Shown here piece by piece: positions 53,691-64,000 of a stretch of 64,000 nt of DNA. Position numbers and translations under genes: made by a program. Under the pieces are notes generated by a model, which was given only the letters and a program-made list of their open reading frames with translations, had not been told where the DNA came from and did not search any database. Origin of the DNA: Mauremys mutica (lineage: Eukaryota > Chordata > Testudines > Geoemydidae); the NCBI RefSeq assembly GCF_020497125.1, contig NC_059073.1, forward strand, positions 20,543,225-20,607,224. Reading direction: 5' to 3'. Every line of letters begins with the position of its first letter. Position 1 is the stretch's first letter.

Positions 53691-54631
53691 TGCATTTGCA
53701 ATCTTAATTAGTCACACATATTGCACTATTGAATCTACTGAGTACCAACCACATCTGCTAGAGAGCACTTGTAGGTTGGGGTTGTAAAACCTGCAAAATG
53801 AAAAGCACAAAAGATGTTGTTATACCCAGAGTAACACCAGAATGACCACAGGGCATTTGTAATACTTAGCAATTTACATAGCAAGCAGGCCACTTGATTA
53901 TTGTCAAATGCTGGGAAATGAAACAGAATTTCAAGAACACTTCTTATTAGTCTGGTGTTCAGTGCAAACTTTTCTACCTTTCCTCTGAACTCCAGTACCC
54001 TGAACAAGTCCAGCAAATAGTGTCTAGGCTCCAGCAACAATTGGAAGCAGTGCCGGCTCTGTAGGCAGCAACAATGTGTCCCTCTAATATCCTATAACAC
54101 AGGCCCCCTCCTTCACCATTGCTTCGGTTGGCACTTTTTGCATGAGCACAGATGTTTAACACCAGGGTCCTGGCTGAATTCTAGAGTAGTTAAATGCCTA
54201 TCTGAATTCTGCCTACAGTTTCAAGTGACTGAGGTATTCTGCTTCATTGCCTGCCCTAAACTGTTGTGCATTGTCACAAATTCACATTTCATCCTGGATT
54301 GTGGATTGGACAGTGGAATTTTACCCAGAAAAGATTTGCTTGCCAGAGGGAATGGCCATTTTTCAACTGGATTGCAATCTCAAATGTGCAGAAAATGTCA
54401 GTTTGCACATGCTCTTAAAACAAAACTCGGTAGCTTTGCACCCCACCTTCCTCCAAGATTGCAGCAACAGAGGTGTCTCTGAGCCGAGATACATCATCCT
54501 TCCTACCCATTTAAACTCCTGCTTTCTAAAATACACACACTCAGATTTCTTACATCTCCACAAATTCAGGCAATATTTTTCTTTCATGTCACCCGTGGAT
54601 GTCATTGGGAGTTCTGCACAAAAATTCATGA
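53691..54631. other. Unassigned sequence
   Basis: About 0.94 kb. Overlapping ORFs of 101-129 codons on both strands near 53735-54707 have no motif. No gene called. Confidence 0.3.
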
Positions 54632-55495
54632 TGTAACCCTTCTGCCGGGCCAAAACGATAGCAGCAAGGGCCGGGTTCAATACATAGGGGTCCCTTCCCC
54701 ACAACATAATGCAAAACCAGCTCGAGCCCCCACCCAGTGACCTGGGAAAATCTTACACACACCCCTGGGCGCCTCGAGGAGGCAATACTTCCCCTCTCGC
54801 AAGCACAGAGTCTTGGTGTAGCAGAAAAGGTTTAATACATGATAAACAACAAGCATTAAATTGGGAAAATACCTCAGCTAGAGTTCATGGGTCAAACCGT
54901 GAGCAAAGACCCACCCCAGCAAATTGGGCCATGTCCTTCTCTCGGGGCCCTTGAGTCCAGCAACCCCCAAATCACCCACAGTCCCAAAAGTCCCACAATC
55001 CAAAAGTCTCTGTCTTGGGGTCAATGCAGCCCCAGAGTTCAAGAGTCTCTCTGCAGAGGTCCCCCTCCCCAGCCTGGGTAGAAAGGGGCACCTTACGTGG
55101 TTTCGGGGCCAACTGCCCTGCCTCTTCGTGGGGTTCTGCTTCCACTAGTCATCCCCGTAAACAGCTCAGCTCCGCTTACTCTGTGGGCTGCTCCGCTCTG
55201 CCAGCTGCTCTGGTCCACCAGCTGTCCTGTGAGCCACTCCAGCCGTCCTCGCGAGCTGCTTGGCTCCACTCACCCAGTGGCTGCACAAACTGCTCCACTC
55301 CGCTCTGCCAGCTGCTCTGCTCCACAGTATTGCTTCAGGCTCCCCCCACTCATTAGCACAGTGCTCTCAGCTCAGCAAGTCCAGCTCTTCAGTGATTTCA
55401 GCTCATAGTAGGGGAGCCCCAGTGCCAGTGAATTCAGCTCAGTAACCTGTATCTAGATTCTTAAGGGAATCAAAAATTAACTCTGACATTCCACA
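54632..55495 (-). mobile_element. Probable retroviral LTR
   Basis: The minus strand begins TGTGGAATGTCAGAG (55495) and ends GGCAGAAGGGTTACA (54632), giving TG...CA ends. Near the end lies ATTAAACCTTTTCTGC (about 54823-54838), a poly(A)-type signal followed by 'agactctgtgcttgcgagag', the usual R/U5 arrangement. The part at about 55180-55330 has short CTGCTC/CAGCTG repeats. The flanks do not give a convincing TSD, so the borders are tentative. No internal gene. Confidence 0.6.
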
Positions 55496-56194
55496 GTGGA
55501 GAGAGGCACAGGTGGAACTGGTGCTTCTGGCTCACACAAGAAGCCTGCACCACCCAGTACAGATATCTGTCCCCAGCCTCTCTCTCTCTCTCGACTGGGT
55601 TTTGGAACCCATGTCCCTTGTCTAGCAAGTGCTATTTAATTGATAATGAAACCCTCTATCACAAGACAGTTTAGTAGTTCCTCATTTACTTAATCGGGGT
55701 GACAACATTTTATTGCTCCTGCCCCAATAACAATGAAATTGGGGATCCCACAGCTGTGAAAATAACCATCCCATGCTGCTTTGCGGTATGCTAAGTGGGG
55801 TGGGAGTGCTGATGCAAATAACCAAAATACCAATGCAACACTTTAAACTTCTTTCCGCACTCCCCATAATTTACCACCAGATGTCAGGGTGGGGCTCATC
55901 CTGACTCTGCTTACAATGAGAATGGGACTGTTGCAAGAGAGGGGGAAGTCTGGTTACTTGCTAAAGAAACATGTTGCTTTTTTAGTATTCTGAGTTATAT
56001 GTAGAGCGGAGTATTTCTATATTTTTCAGCTCACATGTTAATATAGCCAAAGATTCTTAGTTTGGCATCTGCGGAGGGCTGAATATGGCAAATGGGTGTG
56101 CTATTGGGGAAATGCGATGGGAAAATCATAACTTTTCATCTATGAAAATGTGTAAAAGAAAATAATTGTAAAAAATTTAAGTAAGTAGCTTATA
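55496..56194. other. Unassigned sequence
   Basis: About 0.7 kb with a short (CT)n run (55578-55594). Nothing else recognised. Confidence 0.3.
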
Positions 56195-56405
56195 TTATGG
56201 GAATGCATAAAGGCCTCAACTGAGAATGGGGCCACATTATACTAAGTGTTGTATGTACACATGATGAGAGATAGCCCCTGCCTCAACAAGTTTACATTCT
56301 AAGTACACAAGACAGGCAAAGGGTAGGATTAGAAACAGAGGCACAGAGAAGGAAGTGATTTGCCCAAGGTCACACAGAGGGTTAGTGGCAGCCCTAGGAT
56401 TTAAA
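56195..56405 (-). mobile_element. MIR/CORE-SINE relic
   Basis: 'ctaagtgttgtatgtacaca', 'gcctcaacaagtttacattc' and 'gatttgcccaaggtcacaca' in reverse MIR order. Confidence 0.6.
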
Positions 56406-56409
56406 AATG

Positions 56410-57375
56410 GCTAACTGGTAGATCTCATAAAGGAATTGTAAACAGGAAATCATCATCCAATGGAAGTTTTTCTAGTAGGGTTCCAAGGGATCTGTTCTTA
56501 TATCTTTATCAATGATCTGGAAGAAAATATACCATCATTATTGATAAAGGTTTTAGATGACACAAAAATTGGTGAAATGGTGTTACATGAGAAACTGAGC
56601 TCACTTGAACAACATGCATTTTAATGCAGCTAAATGCAAGGTCATAGGAACCAAAAATGTACTTTTAGGATGGGGGACTGTGTTTTGGAAAGCAGTGGCT
56701 CAGAAAAGGGTTTAGGATTTAGGAGTCATTGTGGATAACCAACTACTCATGAATTCACACTGAGATGCTGTGGCTAACAGAGCAAATGCAAAAGTAGAAG
56801 CAGGGAATTGACATTACCACCATGTGTGGCATTAGACTATTCCTAGAATACCGAGTCCAGTTGTGGTGTTGGCACTTAAAAAATAATGGGTTCCACAAGC
56901 TGGAAAGGGTTCAGAAAAGAGCTATAGGAATGATGTTAGGTCTGGAAAATGTGCTACAGCGAGACTCTGAAGAAGCTCAACATAGTTGGCTTAACAAATA
57001 AAAGGTTAAGAGGAGACTTGCTCATAGTCTATAACCAGCCACATGAGGAAAAGATCTCTGAGAGGAGAGGGTTCTTTAATCTAGCAGACAAAGACTTAAT
57101 ATGACCCAGTCTGAAGTTAGAAACATTCAGATTAAAAATAAGGCATGCATTTTTAGAGGGGGTAGTTAGTCATTGGAATACTTTGCCTTCAGACATGGTG
57201 GATTATCCATCACTCAAAGTCTATAAATATGGGTTAGCTGTCTCTTTATAATGTATGTTCTAGCTCAATCAGAAGGCTTGATGCAAAAACTACTTGGAAA
57301 TCCTATGGCCTGTGTTACATAAGTGGTCAAACTAAATTATCCTAATGGTCCTTTGTGGCTTTGAAATCCATGAGA
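56410..57375 (+). mobile_element. CR1 LINE, RT to 3' end, decayed
   Basis: It runs parallel to 39105-40020. 'tatctttatcaatgatctgg' gives the IFINDL block near 56500-56520, then 'gatgacacaaaaattgg' (DDTKI; the FAD part has become LD), 'agagctataggaatgatg' near 56920, 'aaaaggttaagaggagactt' near 57000 and a 3' UTR with 'ggtcaaactaaattatccta' (57330-57350). Many stops and frame breaks; no usable ORF. Confidence 0.78.
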
Positions 57376-57674
57376 ACCCAATTTTCCTTAGTCCCAGTCC
57401 AGGGCCACTACCCACTAGACCACACTGCCTCTCCATTTTAGGCCCTGATTCTGCAATCTGATCTGTATGGGCAGATGCCTGCACCCAGGTGGAGCACTGT
57501 TGACTTCTGTGGGGCTATATGTGAGCAAAATGGTCTGCTTGTGCAGATCGAATTGTAGTTTCAGGACCCTAGTTTGCATTGTTGTTGGTACTGTGCTGAG
57601 CAAATTAGACTCTAGTCCCGCAATGAGCCTTGCAAAGACAGTCCCCGGAGTCTGTGCTGAGCCCCAGTGGCTAT
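57376..57674. other. Palindromic repeat relic
   Basis: 'ggccctgattctgcaatctg' near 57441 and 'gtttcaggaccctag' near 57560 bracket 'gcactgttgacttctgtgg'; an old palindromic repeat. No gene. Confidence 0.35.
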
Positions 57675-58127
57675 TGTCAGAGAAAAACTTAGTTCTCGCT
57701 TTTTGTTTGGGTGCAGCAAAATCAAATACTTTATTATTTCTCCAGTAATTACAATGGAGGGAGAGAGTGCCATAGGACACAGGGTCACCCCAGTCCCGGA
57801 CAGGTCTCTCAACTGGTAAACAATTACATCAAGCCTTTATACCTTTGTTACAGACAATTTCTAGCAATAATACAGACGATAAAAAGCAACAAATACATTT
57901 TGTTTATACATAAGCTTTTCTGCTATCTTATTTGTCTCACTACTAGAAAAAAGCAAGACTGCATATTGCAAGGTCGTAATAACTTTCACACAGTTCACTC
58001 TGTCTTACATTATCTTGCTTCTACAAATCTCACGTCATTAGGGTCACAGCTAGCCTAACTCATGCTAACTAACTAACATTCATTAAGATCTCTTCAAATC
58101 CTTGTTAATTATTAATTGGCTTCCACA
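57675..58127 (-). mobile_element. Solo LTR, 453 bp, with 4-bp TSD
   Basis: The minus strand begins TGTGGAAGCCAATT (58127) and ends TTTTTCTCTGACA (57675), flanked by ctat on both sides (57671-57674 and 58128-58131). It has a TATA box GGTATAAAGGC (complement at about 57834-57844) and an AATAAAGTATTTG signal (AATAAA complement 57730-57735) about 100 bp further on, then 'ttttgctgcaccc'. Promoter, transcript start and poly(A) thus follow in order, as in a retroviral LTR. No internal genes remain, so recombination has probably left a solo LTR. Confidence 0.85.
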
Positions 58128-58131
58128 CTAT

Positions 58132-58696
58132 GAATGGATTCCATGTGGTGTAGAGATCCACCTGTGCAGAACTCATGTAGATCCTTAGACTGCACTGAGC
58201 TGCACTATGGTTAGCAGCTTCCTGCGCATCTGCCATTCAAAGATGCTGAAATCAGAAAAAAAAATGAATGAAGTTGTTTCCCCAATACTTTCAGTGTGTA
58301 TATTCTGTTTTGATCTCTCTGACAAGTTAATATTTAGAATTTCACCAGTTATCTTCCCGGTTGCTAAGTGATAGCAGAACTGAGGGTGAGGAAATTTACT
58401 GTATAAAAAACAATAGGATGCGGCTCTCAGGGGCATAGCACTTTAATTGTTACATTGCAACACATGTCAGAGAAAACAACATGCTAAGGGCATCCAAGGA
58501 AGGAGATCCTGCAGCATAGCTGACAGTCTGCTAATCTGAAACAAGGTTCAGCAGAAACTGTCAATGCCCATAAAAGGGAGTTCATCACTGTTCGGGATCT
58601 AGCCTGATTCTTTTGCATGATCACATTAAAGGGATGCTGTCAGTTCATGCAGCAGTCAGCATTAAGGCTCTGATTGAGCAAGGTATTTAAGCATGT
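58132..58696. other. Unassigned sequence
   Basis: About 0.56 kb. The end ('ggctctgattgagcaaggta', 58664) resembles the start of an ancient palindromic repeat. Nothing else. Confidence 0.3.
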
Positions 58697-59767
58697 TGTC
58701 ACAGCTTGACCCAGTACTGCACTGTATGGACACCAGTCTGTTGCAAGTGGACCCAAGCACTGGGTTCCACGTGCTTCTAAGCCCAGTGGGTCTGGGAAGA
58801 GCCTCATCGCTGATTCTAGCTCTGGGCTTTTAGGCTTCACTCCCAGGTCTGAGCACTTCTTTGGGACTCCACAGACCAGCCCGTTAGACCCTGAAACTGG
58901 TGCCTCAGACCTTCTGAGCTACCCAACCCAGCAATTGCTTGCTCATGCTTCCTCAGAGTGTGATCACTCTGGGCTTCTTGATCAATCCCCTCAGGGACCA
59001 TGTGACAGGAAAGCAAGGAAACACAGGCTTAGCACAGGAATTTCTTAATCACAGTCACGTTAATCTTAACAACACTAGACAGTTGACAAATAGAAAAAGT
59101 GCCCTCAGGCCAGGATGCACTCCACCCCTACTCTGATCTCACCCCGTCAGTAGCTCTGGGGCTTGTCAAAGTTTCAGGCTAAGCAGAGGACCTCATGCCT
59201 GCTCCCTCTCCAGCTGGCCCTGCTTATATGTCAGGGGTAGGCTGCCTATGGCACATGTGCCAAAGGCAGCACACGAGTTGATTTTCAGTGGCACTGACTG
59301 CCACTGGTCTAGGGGGCTCTGCATTTTAATTTAATTTTAAATGAAGCGTCTTAAACATTTTAAAAACCTTATTTGCTTTACATACAACAATAGTTTAGTT
59401 ATATATTATAGACTTATAGAAAGAGACCTTATAAAAACGTTAAAATGTATTACTGGCACACGAAACCTTAAATTAGAGTGAATAAATGAAGACTCAGCAC
59501 ACCACTTCTGAAAGGTTGCCGACCCCTGGTATATGTAGTGATGGTCTTCCCCCACTAAAAACACCCTCCTCCCCCAAATACAGTCTCTTTCTGCTTTTGC
59601 CATGGGCCCAGGCTGTGAACATCTACCAGCCATGCTGGTGCCCCTGTGTTGAAAATACAAAGTGACCTACTGTTTCATATTTTAACACAAAAATTAATAT
59701 CAAATAACAATTTGACTGTAATATCAAATAACAATTAACCAGGTGAGACTGTTACCACCCCGACTCA
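58697..59767 (-). mobile_element. Probable LTR interrupted by a hAT
   Basis: The plus-strand left end TGTCACAGCTTGACCC and right end CACCCCGACTCA give TG...CA ends. A TATA-like TACATATAAGC lies where the hAT (59232-59528) inserted. The 5 bases catgt before the left end also occur at 59766-59770 overlapping the right end, so the TSD length is unclear. No poly(A) signal stands out. About 59690-59742 has an imperfect direct repeat 'aatatcaaataacaatt'. Confidence 0.5.
59232..59528. mobile_element. Non-autonomous hAT nested in the LTR
   Basis: Ends CAGGGGTAGGCTGCC and the complement of CAGGGGTCGGCAACC. Flanks ttatatgt (59224-59231) and gtatatgt (59529-59536) match at 7 of 8 bases. AT-rich 297 bp, non-coding. 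The target lies in a TATATG stretch of the LTR. Confidence 0.88.
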
Positions 59768-60204
59768 TGTGTCAGAGTCTAATTTATTTCACTGAGAGAA
59801 TGAATCCATTTTAAACTACCTACTGGTTTTCTTCACGTGGGCATTTACCGGTCTTTGCTTTCCCCCTGCTGATGGCCATTTTATTATTTCACAGTGCGAC
59901 AAGAGGCTACGGGGTTCTGTGCAGCACAACGGAAACAGCACATGAATTTGCAGTTCTCACCTTCTAATCAGCCACATACTAGGCAGCAGCTGGGAGAGTA
60001 AAGTGGTGCTAAGTCTCAGGCTGTTTTCTGTGTGTGAGTGCGTATGTGTACTTATATAGGTCAGTGTATGCATGTATGAATGCACACACAGAAAACAATT
60101 TTTTTCATTATGGTATAGTTCAAGTGCTTGCTACAGCAGACTTTGAATTTTCTACTGAGCGAGCCAGAAGGCTCCGTATAAGCTTAGCTACAAACCCCTA
60201 TACA
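59768..60204. other. Unassigned sequence
   Basis: Nothing recognised; 60030-60090 is a loose (TG)/(CA) stretch. Confidence 0.3.
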
Positions 60205-60330
60205 CCTTCTTTGCTTGAGTGTTCTCATCTGTAAAATACTTATGTATGAGGATTAATGAGTGGATGTTAGGAAAGTGCATTAAAGCACAATGTAAGTGCC
60301 AAATATTATTTGTATTATTATTTACACTTC
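60205..60330 (+). mobile_element. MIR relic
   Basis: 'gttctcatctgtaaaatact', 'atgaggattaatgag' and 'aagtgcattaaagcacaatg' follow MIR order. Confidence 0.55.
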
Positions 60331-61409
60331 AGAGGCTTTGGCTGGATTCTAAATGTGGTCGAGCATCAGACGAGCTGTTTCCATCCTCCTCTGTTTAGCA
60401 TTTAATAAAAGTGTTTTAACTAGAGCAAGATGGAAATAGCTCTCGTGACACCAAACCCCACATCCTAGACCCCGCCTTTCCTTACCTCAGGTTTCCTGCC
60501 TCGTTAACCTTAAACCTGCAGTGAACCTCATTGGAGAGATGTATCCTTACTACAATAACAAACATTGTAAAGCTCCCTAACAATTCACATTTTCCAAAGT
60601 AGCCACTTGCTTTGGGTGCTGTCTGTGATTCGGGGCCCCCAAAATTAGTGACCGCTTTTGAAAATGTTCACCCTCAGGCTTTGCAATGGAGTATACATAC
60701 CTCACACAGGGGTTAAGGAACTGCTGTGGGCTCAGCCAGCCCAGCCCTACCACACCTGTAGGAAATGTTTCAACTGGAGGAGGAGTTAAAAGGCAAGGGA
60801 GTGGCTCATTTTGTGGGAAGAGAGCAGACTTGCCACCTGCAGCTCCAACAGAGGAGAGCTGAGTGAAGGGAAAGGCAGCATTTCTCCCCACAACTACCCA
60901 AAGATCCATCTCTGAGGGAAGGGAGGACCTGCTCCCTCTCATATGGACTCTGAATTTTGTTAATTCCCCTTTACTTTACTACTCCAGCATGGGAAAGCCC
61001 TAGGACTGAGCTGGCCCAGGAGAGTGGGCCACACTTCAGGAGGAGGCAGTCGCTGCCCAAGAGAGAGAAAGCTACCATGCTACATGTAACTGCCACATGG
61101 TGCCTTGTGGTGATCAGATACCCTTCATGCTACCTAACCCAGACGGTGACTTTGGGTCAATCGCAAGGGGGCGGTGATAGACAGTGGCCCAGAGAGGGCA
61201 GTCTTAACCAGCCCCCTCGCCGTCACACCACTGTTAGCCCTCAAAGGGTCCTGGTGGACTAGGAGGGCCCAGGCTCCCCTACAAATAACTTCCCTTCAAG
61301 TCACGAGCCTAAGCCCTGACCACTACCTAACATGACCCTACCAACCAACCTCTGAGCAAGGACCATCACAGGCATGATTGCCCATTGCCTTGCACTTTGT
61401 GTAGACATG
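60331..61409. other. Unassigned sequence
   Basis: About 1.1 kb; ORFs of 121 (minus, 60577-60942) and 101 codons (plus, 60957-61262) show no domain. Confidence 0.3.
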
Positions 61410-61680
61410 GCACCAGAGTGCCCTGACCAGTGGACTACAGAGTCATTCTCACTCTGTCCCTGTCCCAATTAACAATTCATTATTTAACACAAAATGGAAC
61501 AGCTTCAATAAGAGAGACCCACATCAGAACATCCCATTGTTCAGTGCCTAGGGCCCTCATCAGAGAGATGGAAACCCCCAGTTCAAATTTCTCCTTCTCA
61601 GCAGGCAGAGTGGGAAATTGAACTGGGATTTCCCACATCCGGGGTGAGTGCCATAACCATGGGGCTATGGGTTATAAGGG
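61410..61680 (-). mobile_element. tRNA-derived SINE-like repeat, possibly double-headed
   Basis: On the minus strand, 61680 down reads 'tagccccatggttatggcac' (A-box-like) and 'cccagttcaatttccc' (B-box-like), then a body. Near 61440-61410 a second tRNA-like start appears ('gtccactggtcagggcac'). It resembles a reptile tRNA-SINE with two heads; heavily mutated. Confidence 0.45.
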
Positions 61681-61734
61681 AAGCCACCACCTCCCCTGTT
61701 TAATGTGGAGCTAGGCGTGCTCAGTCAGGGTTTG

Positions 61735-61893
61735 TTGGCACTACCCGCCGGATCAACGGACAGCGATCAATCCAACAGGGGTCGATTTATCGCATCTAGT
61801 ATAAGTAGATCTAAGTACGTTGACTTCAGCTACGCTATTCACGTAGGGGAAGTCTTAGATCAACCCCACGCGGTAGTGTAGACAAGCCCTCAG
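61735..61893. mobile_element. Foldback-type element fragment, TGTCTACAC family
   Basis: The right end 'gtagtgtagacaagccct' is the family terminus. Inside, 'gggtcgatttatcgcatcta' and 'gtagatctaagtacgttgac' match segments typical of this turtle element. The left terminus is missing, so it is truncated. Confidence 0.6.
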
Positions 61894-62274
61894 AGCACAC
61901 CTATTGGCTTGGTCCCCCAGGTGAGATAGGAGGGGGAACACCTATCTCCCCCCAGTTTGAGGAACACACTGGGACTTAGATCTCCAGATGCTGCCTGTAG
62001 CAGCAGTGTGCTAGACACTCGATTTTAAGGCAGCAGTGTAGGCACCTTTTACAGCACGCATTTAGGCAGTGATTGAGTTTAGGCACCTACAGTGCTAGGT
62101 AGCAACTGAGCAGAGGCTTGTGGATCTCAGTAGTGTGTAAATCTGGGATTTAGGTACCTAAATCTGGGGTTTAGGTACCCAGGTCCCTGTGTGGCTCTGG
62201 GCCATAGCGCTTGGAGAAAGGGATTGGGTTCTTTTCCCAACATAGTTGCTGATTAGGTGATTGACTTTGAGGAT
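61894..62274. repeat. Low-grade repeat of 'ttaggcacct' segments
   Basis: 'tttaggcacctacagtgcta', 'tttaggtacctaaatctggg' and 'gtttaggtacccaggtccct' recur within 62070-62190. Probably an old palindromic repeat; not classified. Confidence 0.4.
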
Positions 62275-62400
62275 TTGCATAACTACAATGTGTCTCAGTT
62301 TCTCACATCTGTAACATCACACCTCCCAAAAAAGAGGGCTGGGAGTGTTAATTATTGCTTGTAAAATGCTTTGAGATCCTTGGATAGAAGGTGCACATTG
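62275..62400 (+). mobile_element. MIR relic
   Basis: 'tgtctcagtttctcacatct', 'gtgttaattattgcttgtaa' and 'atgctttgagatccttggat' in MIR order. Confidence 0.6.
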
Positions 62401-62899
62401 AGTCTAGTGTTGCATTGTCACAGTCCTGTACAATGGAAATAAAGGGAGGCCAATACAGTGCATGATAACGTTGGCATTTGTGTCTATTTCTTCCTTTCTT
62501 CCTCATTTTGGGTGAGATTTTCAAAGCGTTCAGTGTTGATCTAATTTTACTACCACTGAAATCAAATAGAAACCTCACTTTGACTTCCATAGGACAGAAT
62601 TAGACCAATGCCAAGTGATTTTATAAAATCCCACCTTGTAGCTCACGAACTATTTAAACTTTAGTCCTGAAGACAAGTCCAATATTCTTCACATGAAGTC
62701 CTGAGTAGCTTGTTATAAGATCATAGTAGGTAGAAGTATGGGAACCTTGGATCCAGTCCATTCCCCTAGGAGGGCAGGACATTATCAATTGACAGAGAAC
62801 ACAGCTAATACTAAACTGATAACTGATCATGTACTAGAACTTAGTGAAAGGGCAGAGACAAAGATAATGCATATGCAAATGTCTGCGTAACATAACATA
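62401..62899. other. Unassigned sequence
   Basis: About 0.5 kb without recognised features. Confidence 0.3.
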
Positions 62900-62998
62900 G
62901 AATCATAGAGGATTAGGGTCGGAAGAGACCTCAGGAGGTCATCTAGTCCAATCCCCTGCTTAAAGCAGGACCAACATCAACACCATCACCAACATACC
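62900..62998 (-). mobile_element. CR1 3' end fragment
   Basis: 'agaatcatagaggattaggg', 'gaagagacctcaggaggtca' and 'ccctgcttaaagcaggacca', the reversed last 95 bp of the ATTCTATG subfamily. A second, longer copy starts 64 bp to the right. Confidence 0.85.
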
Positions 62999-63061
62999 TC
63001 TGTCTATTTTTACTGTCAGGGTCTGCAGGCCAACAGTAGAAGTTCTAAGTTTCTATCCTTA

Positions 63062-63705
63062 GAATCATAGAACCATAGAATCTCAGGGTTGGAAGGGACC
63101 TCAGGAGGTCATCTAGTCCAACCCCCTGCTCAAAGCAGGACCAATCCCCAACTAAATAATCCCAGCCAGGGCTTTGTCAAGCCTGACCTTAAAAACCTCT
63201 AAGGAAGAAGATTCCACCACCTCCCTAGGTAACCCATTCCAGTGCTTCACCACCCTACTAGTGAAAAAGTTTTTCCTAATGTCCAACCTAAACCTCCCCC
63301 TCTGCAACTTGAGACCATTACTCCTCGTTCTGTCATCTTCTACCACTGAGAACAGTCTAGATCCATCCTCTTTGGAATCCCCTTTCAGGTAGTTGAAAGT
63401 AGCTATCAAATCCCCCCTCAGTATTCTCCTCTGCAGACTAAACAATCCCAGTTCTCTCAGCCTCTCCTCATAAGTCATGTGCTCCCACCCCCTAATCATT
63501 TTTGCTGCCCTCCGCTGGACTCTTTCCAATTTTTCCACATCCTTCTTATAGTGTGGGGCCCAAAACTGGACACAGTACTCCAGATGAGGCCTCACCAGTG
63601 CTGAATAGAGGGAAATGATCACGTCCCTCGATCTGCTGGCAATTTTCTTACTTATACAGCACAAAATGCTGTTAGCCTTCTTGGCAACAAGGGCACACTG
63701 TGGAC
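63062..63705 (-). mobile_element. CR1 LINE, 3' end, (ATTCTATG) subfamily
   Basis: Reverse complement of the last about 640 bp of the family copy at 41065-45400, from the tail 'aatcatagaaccatagaatc' to the segment corresponding to 'caacagtgtgccc' (about 44506 in that copy). The minus ORF 63152-63664 (170 codons) encodes the conserved C-terminus after the RT ([28 protein letters not shown]). It is 5'-cut where a hAT begins at 63706. Confidence 0.92.
63152..63664 (-). pseudogene. CR1 ORF2 C-terminal fragment
   Basis: 170 codons of the post-RT region, ending in the same '[10 protein letters not shown]' end as the ORF at 42678-45062. Over this stretch the two proteins agree at the large majority of positions. 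It has no catalytic part, so it cannot work alone. The start Met is an internal position created by truncation. Confidence 0.88.
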
Positions 63706-64000
63706 CGGGACGGCTCTAGCTTTTTTGCCACCCCAAGCATGGCAGGCAGGCTGCCTTTGGCAGTGCGCTCGTGGGAGGTCCCCACTCCCTCGGATTCGGC
63801 GGCACGCCTGCGGGAGGTCTGCCGGTCCTGCGGCTTCGTCATACCCGCTGCTGAGTTGCCGCCGAAACCACAGGACCGGCGGCCCTCTCGCAGGCAAGCC
63901 GCCGAAGGCAGCCTGACTGATGCCCTCACAGTGACCGGCAGAGCGCCCGCCACGGCTTGCCACCCCAGGCACGCGCTTGGAGCGCTGGTGCCTGGAGCCG
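63706..64000. mobile_element. hAT element of the GGCCGGCTCC family, cut by the window end
   Basis: Starts 'cgggacggctctagcttttt' at the point where CR1 homology stops, and near the window end reads 'gcgctggtgcctggagccg', the family's right terminus. Only the last few bases and the second TSD copy (expected ctgtggac) lie outside. GC-rich, non-coding. Confidence 0.82.

Noticed and set aside
1..64000. Any intact provirus or other complete multi-gene system
   Set aside because: LTRs appear as solo copies; no gag, pol or env frames, defence genes or biosynthetic genes were found.

Overview
This is vertebrate nuclear DNA and almost certainly turtle or tortoise. The repeat mix fits that clade: CR1 LINEs with several different 3' tail repeats, a tRNA-derived SINE of the turtle (Cry I) type, Penelope-like element (PLE) tails, MIR/CORE-SINE relics, many non-autonomous hAT elements with 8-bp target-site duplications (TSDs), and solo retroviral LTRs. 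I assign the taxon from knowledge of those families, not from a database search. There is no operon-like layout, no CRISPR array, no rRNA or functional tRNA gene, and no open reading frame I can assign to a host protein. I read the window as intergenic or intronic DNA filled with layers of transposons.

Layout. 1-1020: minus-strand CR1. 2044-2206: small hAT. 2460-6435: minus-strand LTR with a 42-bp minisatellite, split by a 2.8-kb CR1 with endonuclease and reverse-transcriptase ORFs. 7079-7365: foldback element. 8055-8959: GC-rich hAT with internal minisatellite. 10306-11079: three hairpin elements in a row. 13638-14527: CR1 next to a tRNA-SINE. 17276-21165: three hAT insertions, the last with long inverted repeats, a transposase remnant and a nested PLE. 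21796-22503: solo LTR. 23735-24067: hAT. 25-38 kb: relics of MIR, CR1 and PLE. 39105-40020: dead CR1. 41065-45400: near-full-length CR1 with a zinc-finger/SGNH-esterase ORF1 and an almost intact ORF2, its tail interrupted by a PLE. 47628-48146: hAT. 49071-50761: TAAGG-ended transposon holding a second hAT. 51646-52542: GC-rich hAT. 54632-59767: three LTRs and a decayed CR1. 62900-64000: CR1 copies, the last running into a hAT cut by the window end.

Working relationships. The only coding sequence with a readable biochemical role is retrotransposon machinery. CR1 ORF1 looks like an RNA-binding/esterase protein, and CR1 ORF2 (endonuclease plus reverse transcriptase) does target-primed reverse transcription. 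Each long copy carries at least one frameshift or stop. The hAT, foldback and PLE pieces are non-autonomous or truncated. Several unique AT-rich blocks (about 11.2-12.0, 24.5-24.9, 36.8-37.1, 40.6-40.9, 46.6-46.9 and 50.9-51.3 kb) have the look of conserved non-coding DNA, but this is a guess needing alignment.

I found no convincing previously undescribed biological system. The most interesting observations are structural: nested insertions with readable TSDs, an LTR carrying a coding-length minisatellite, and repeated hairpin-forming insertions.
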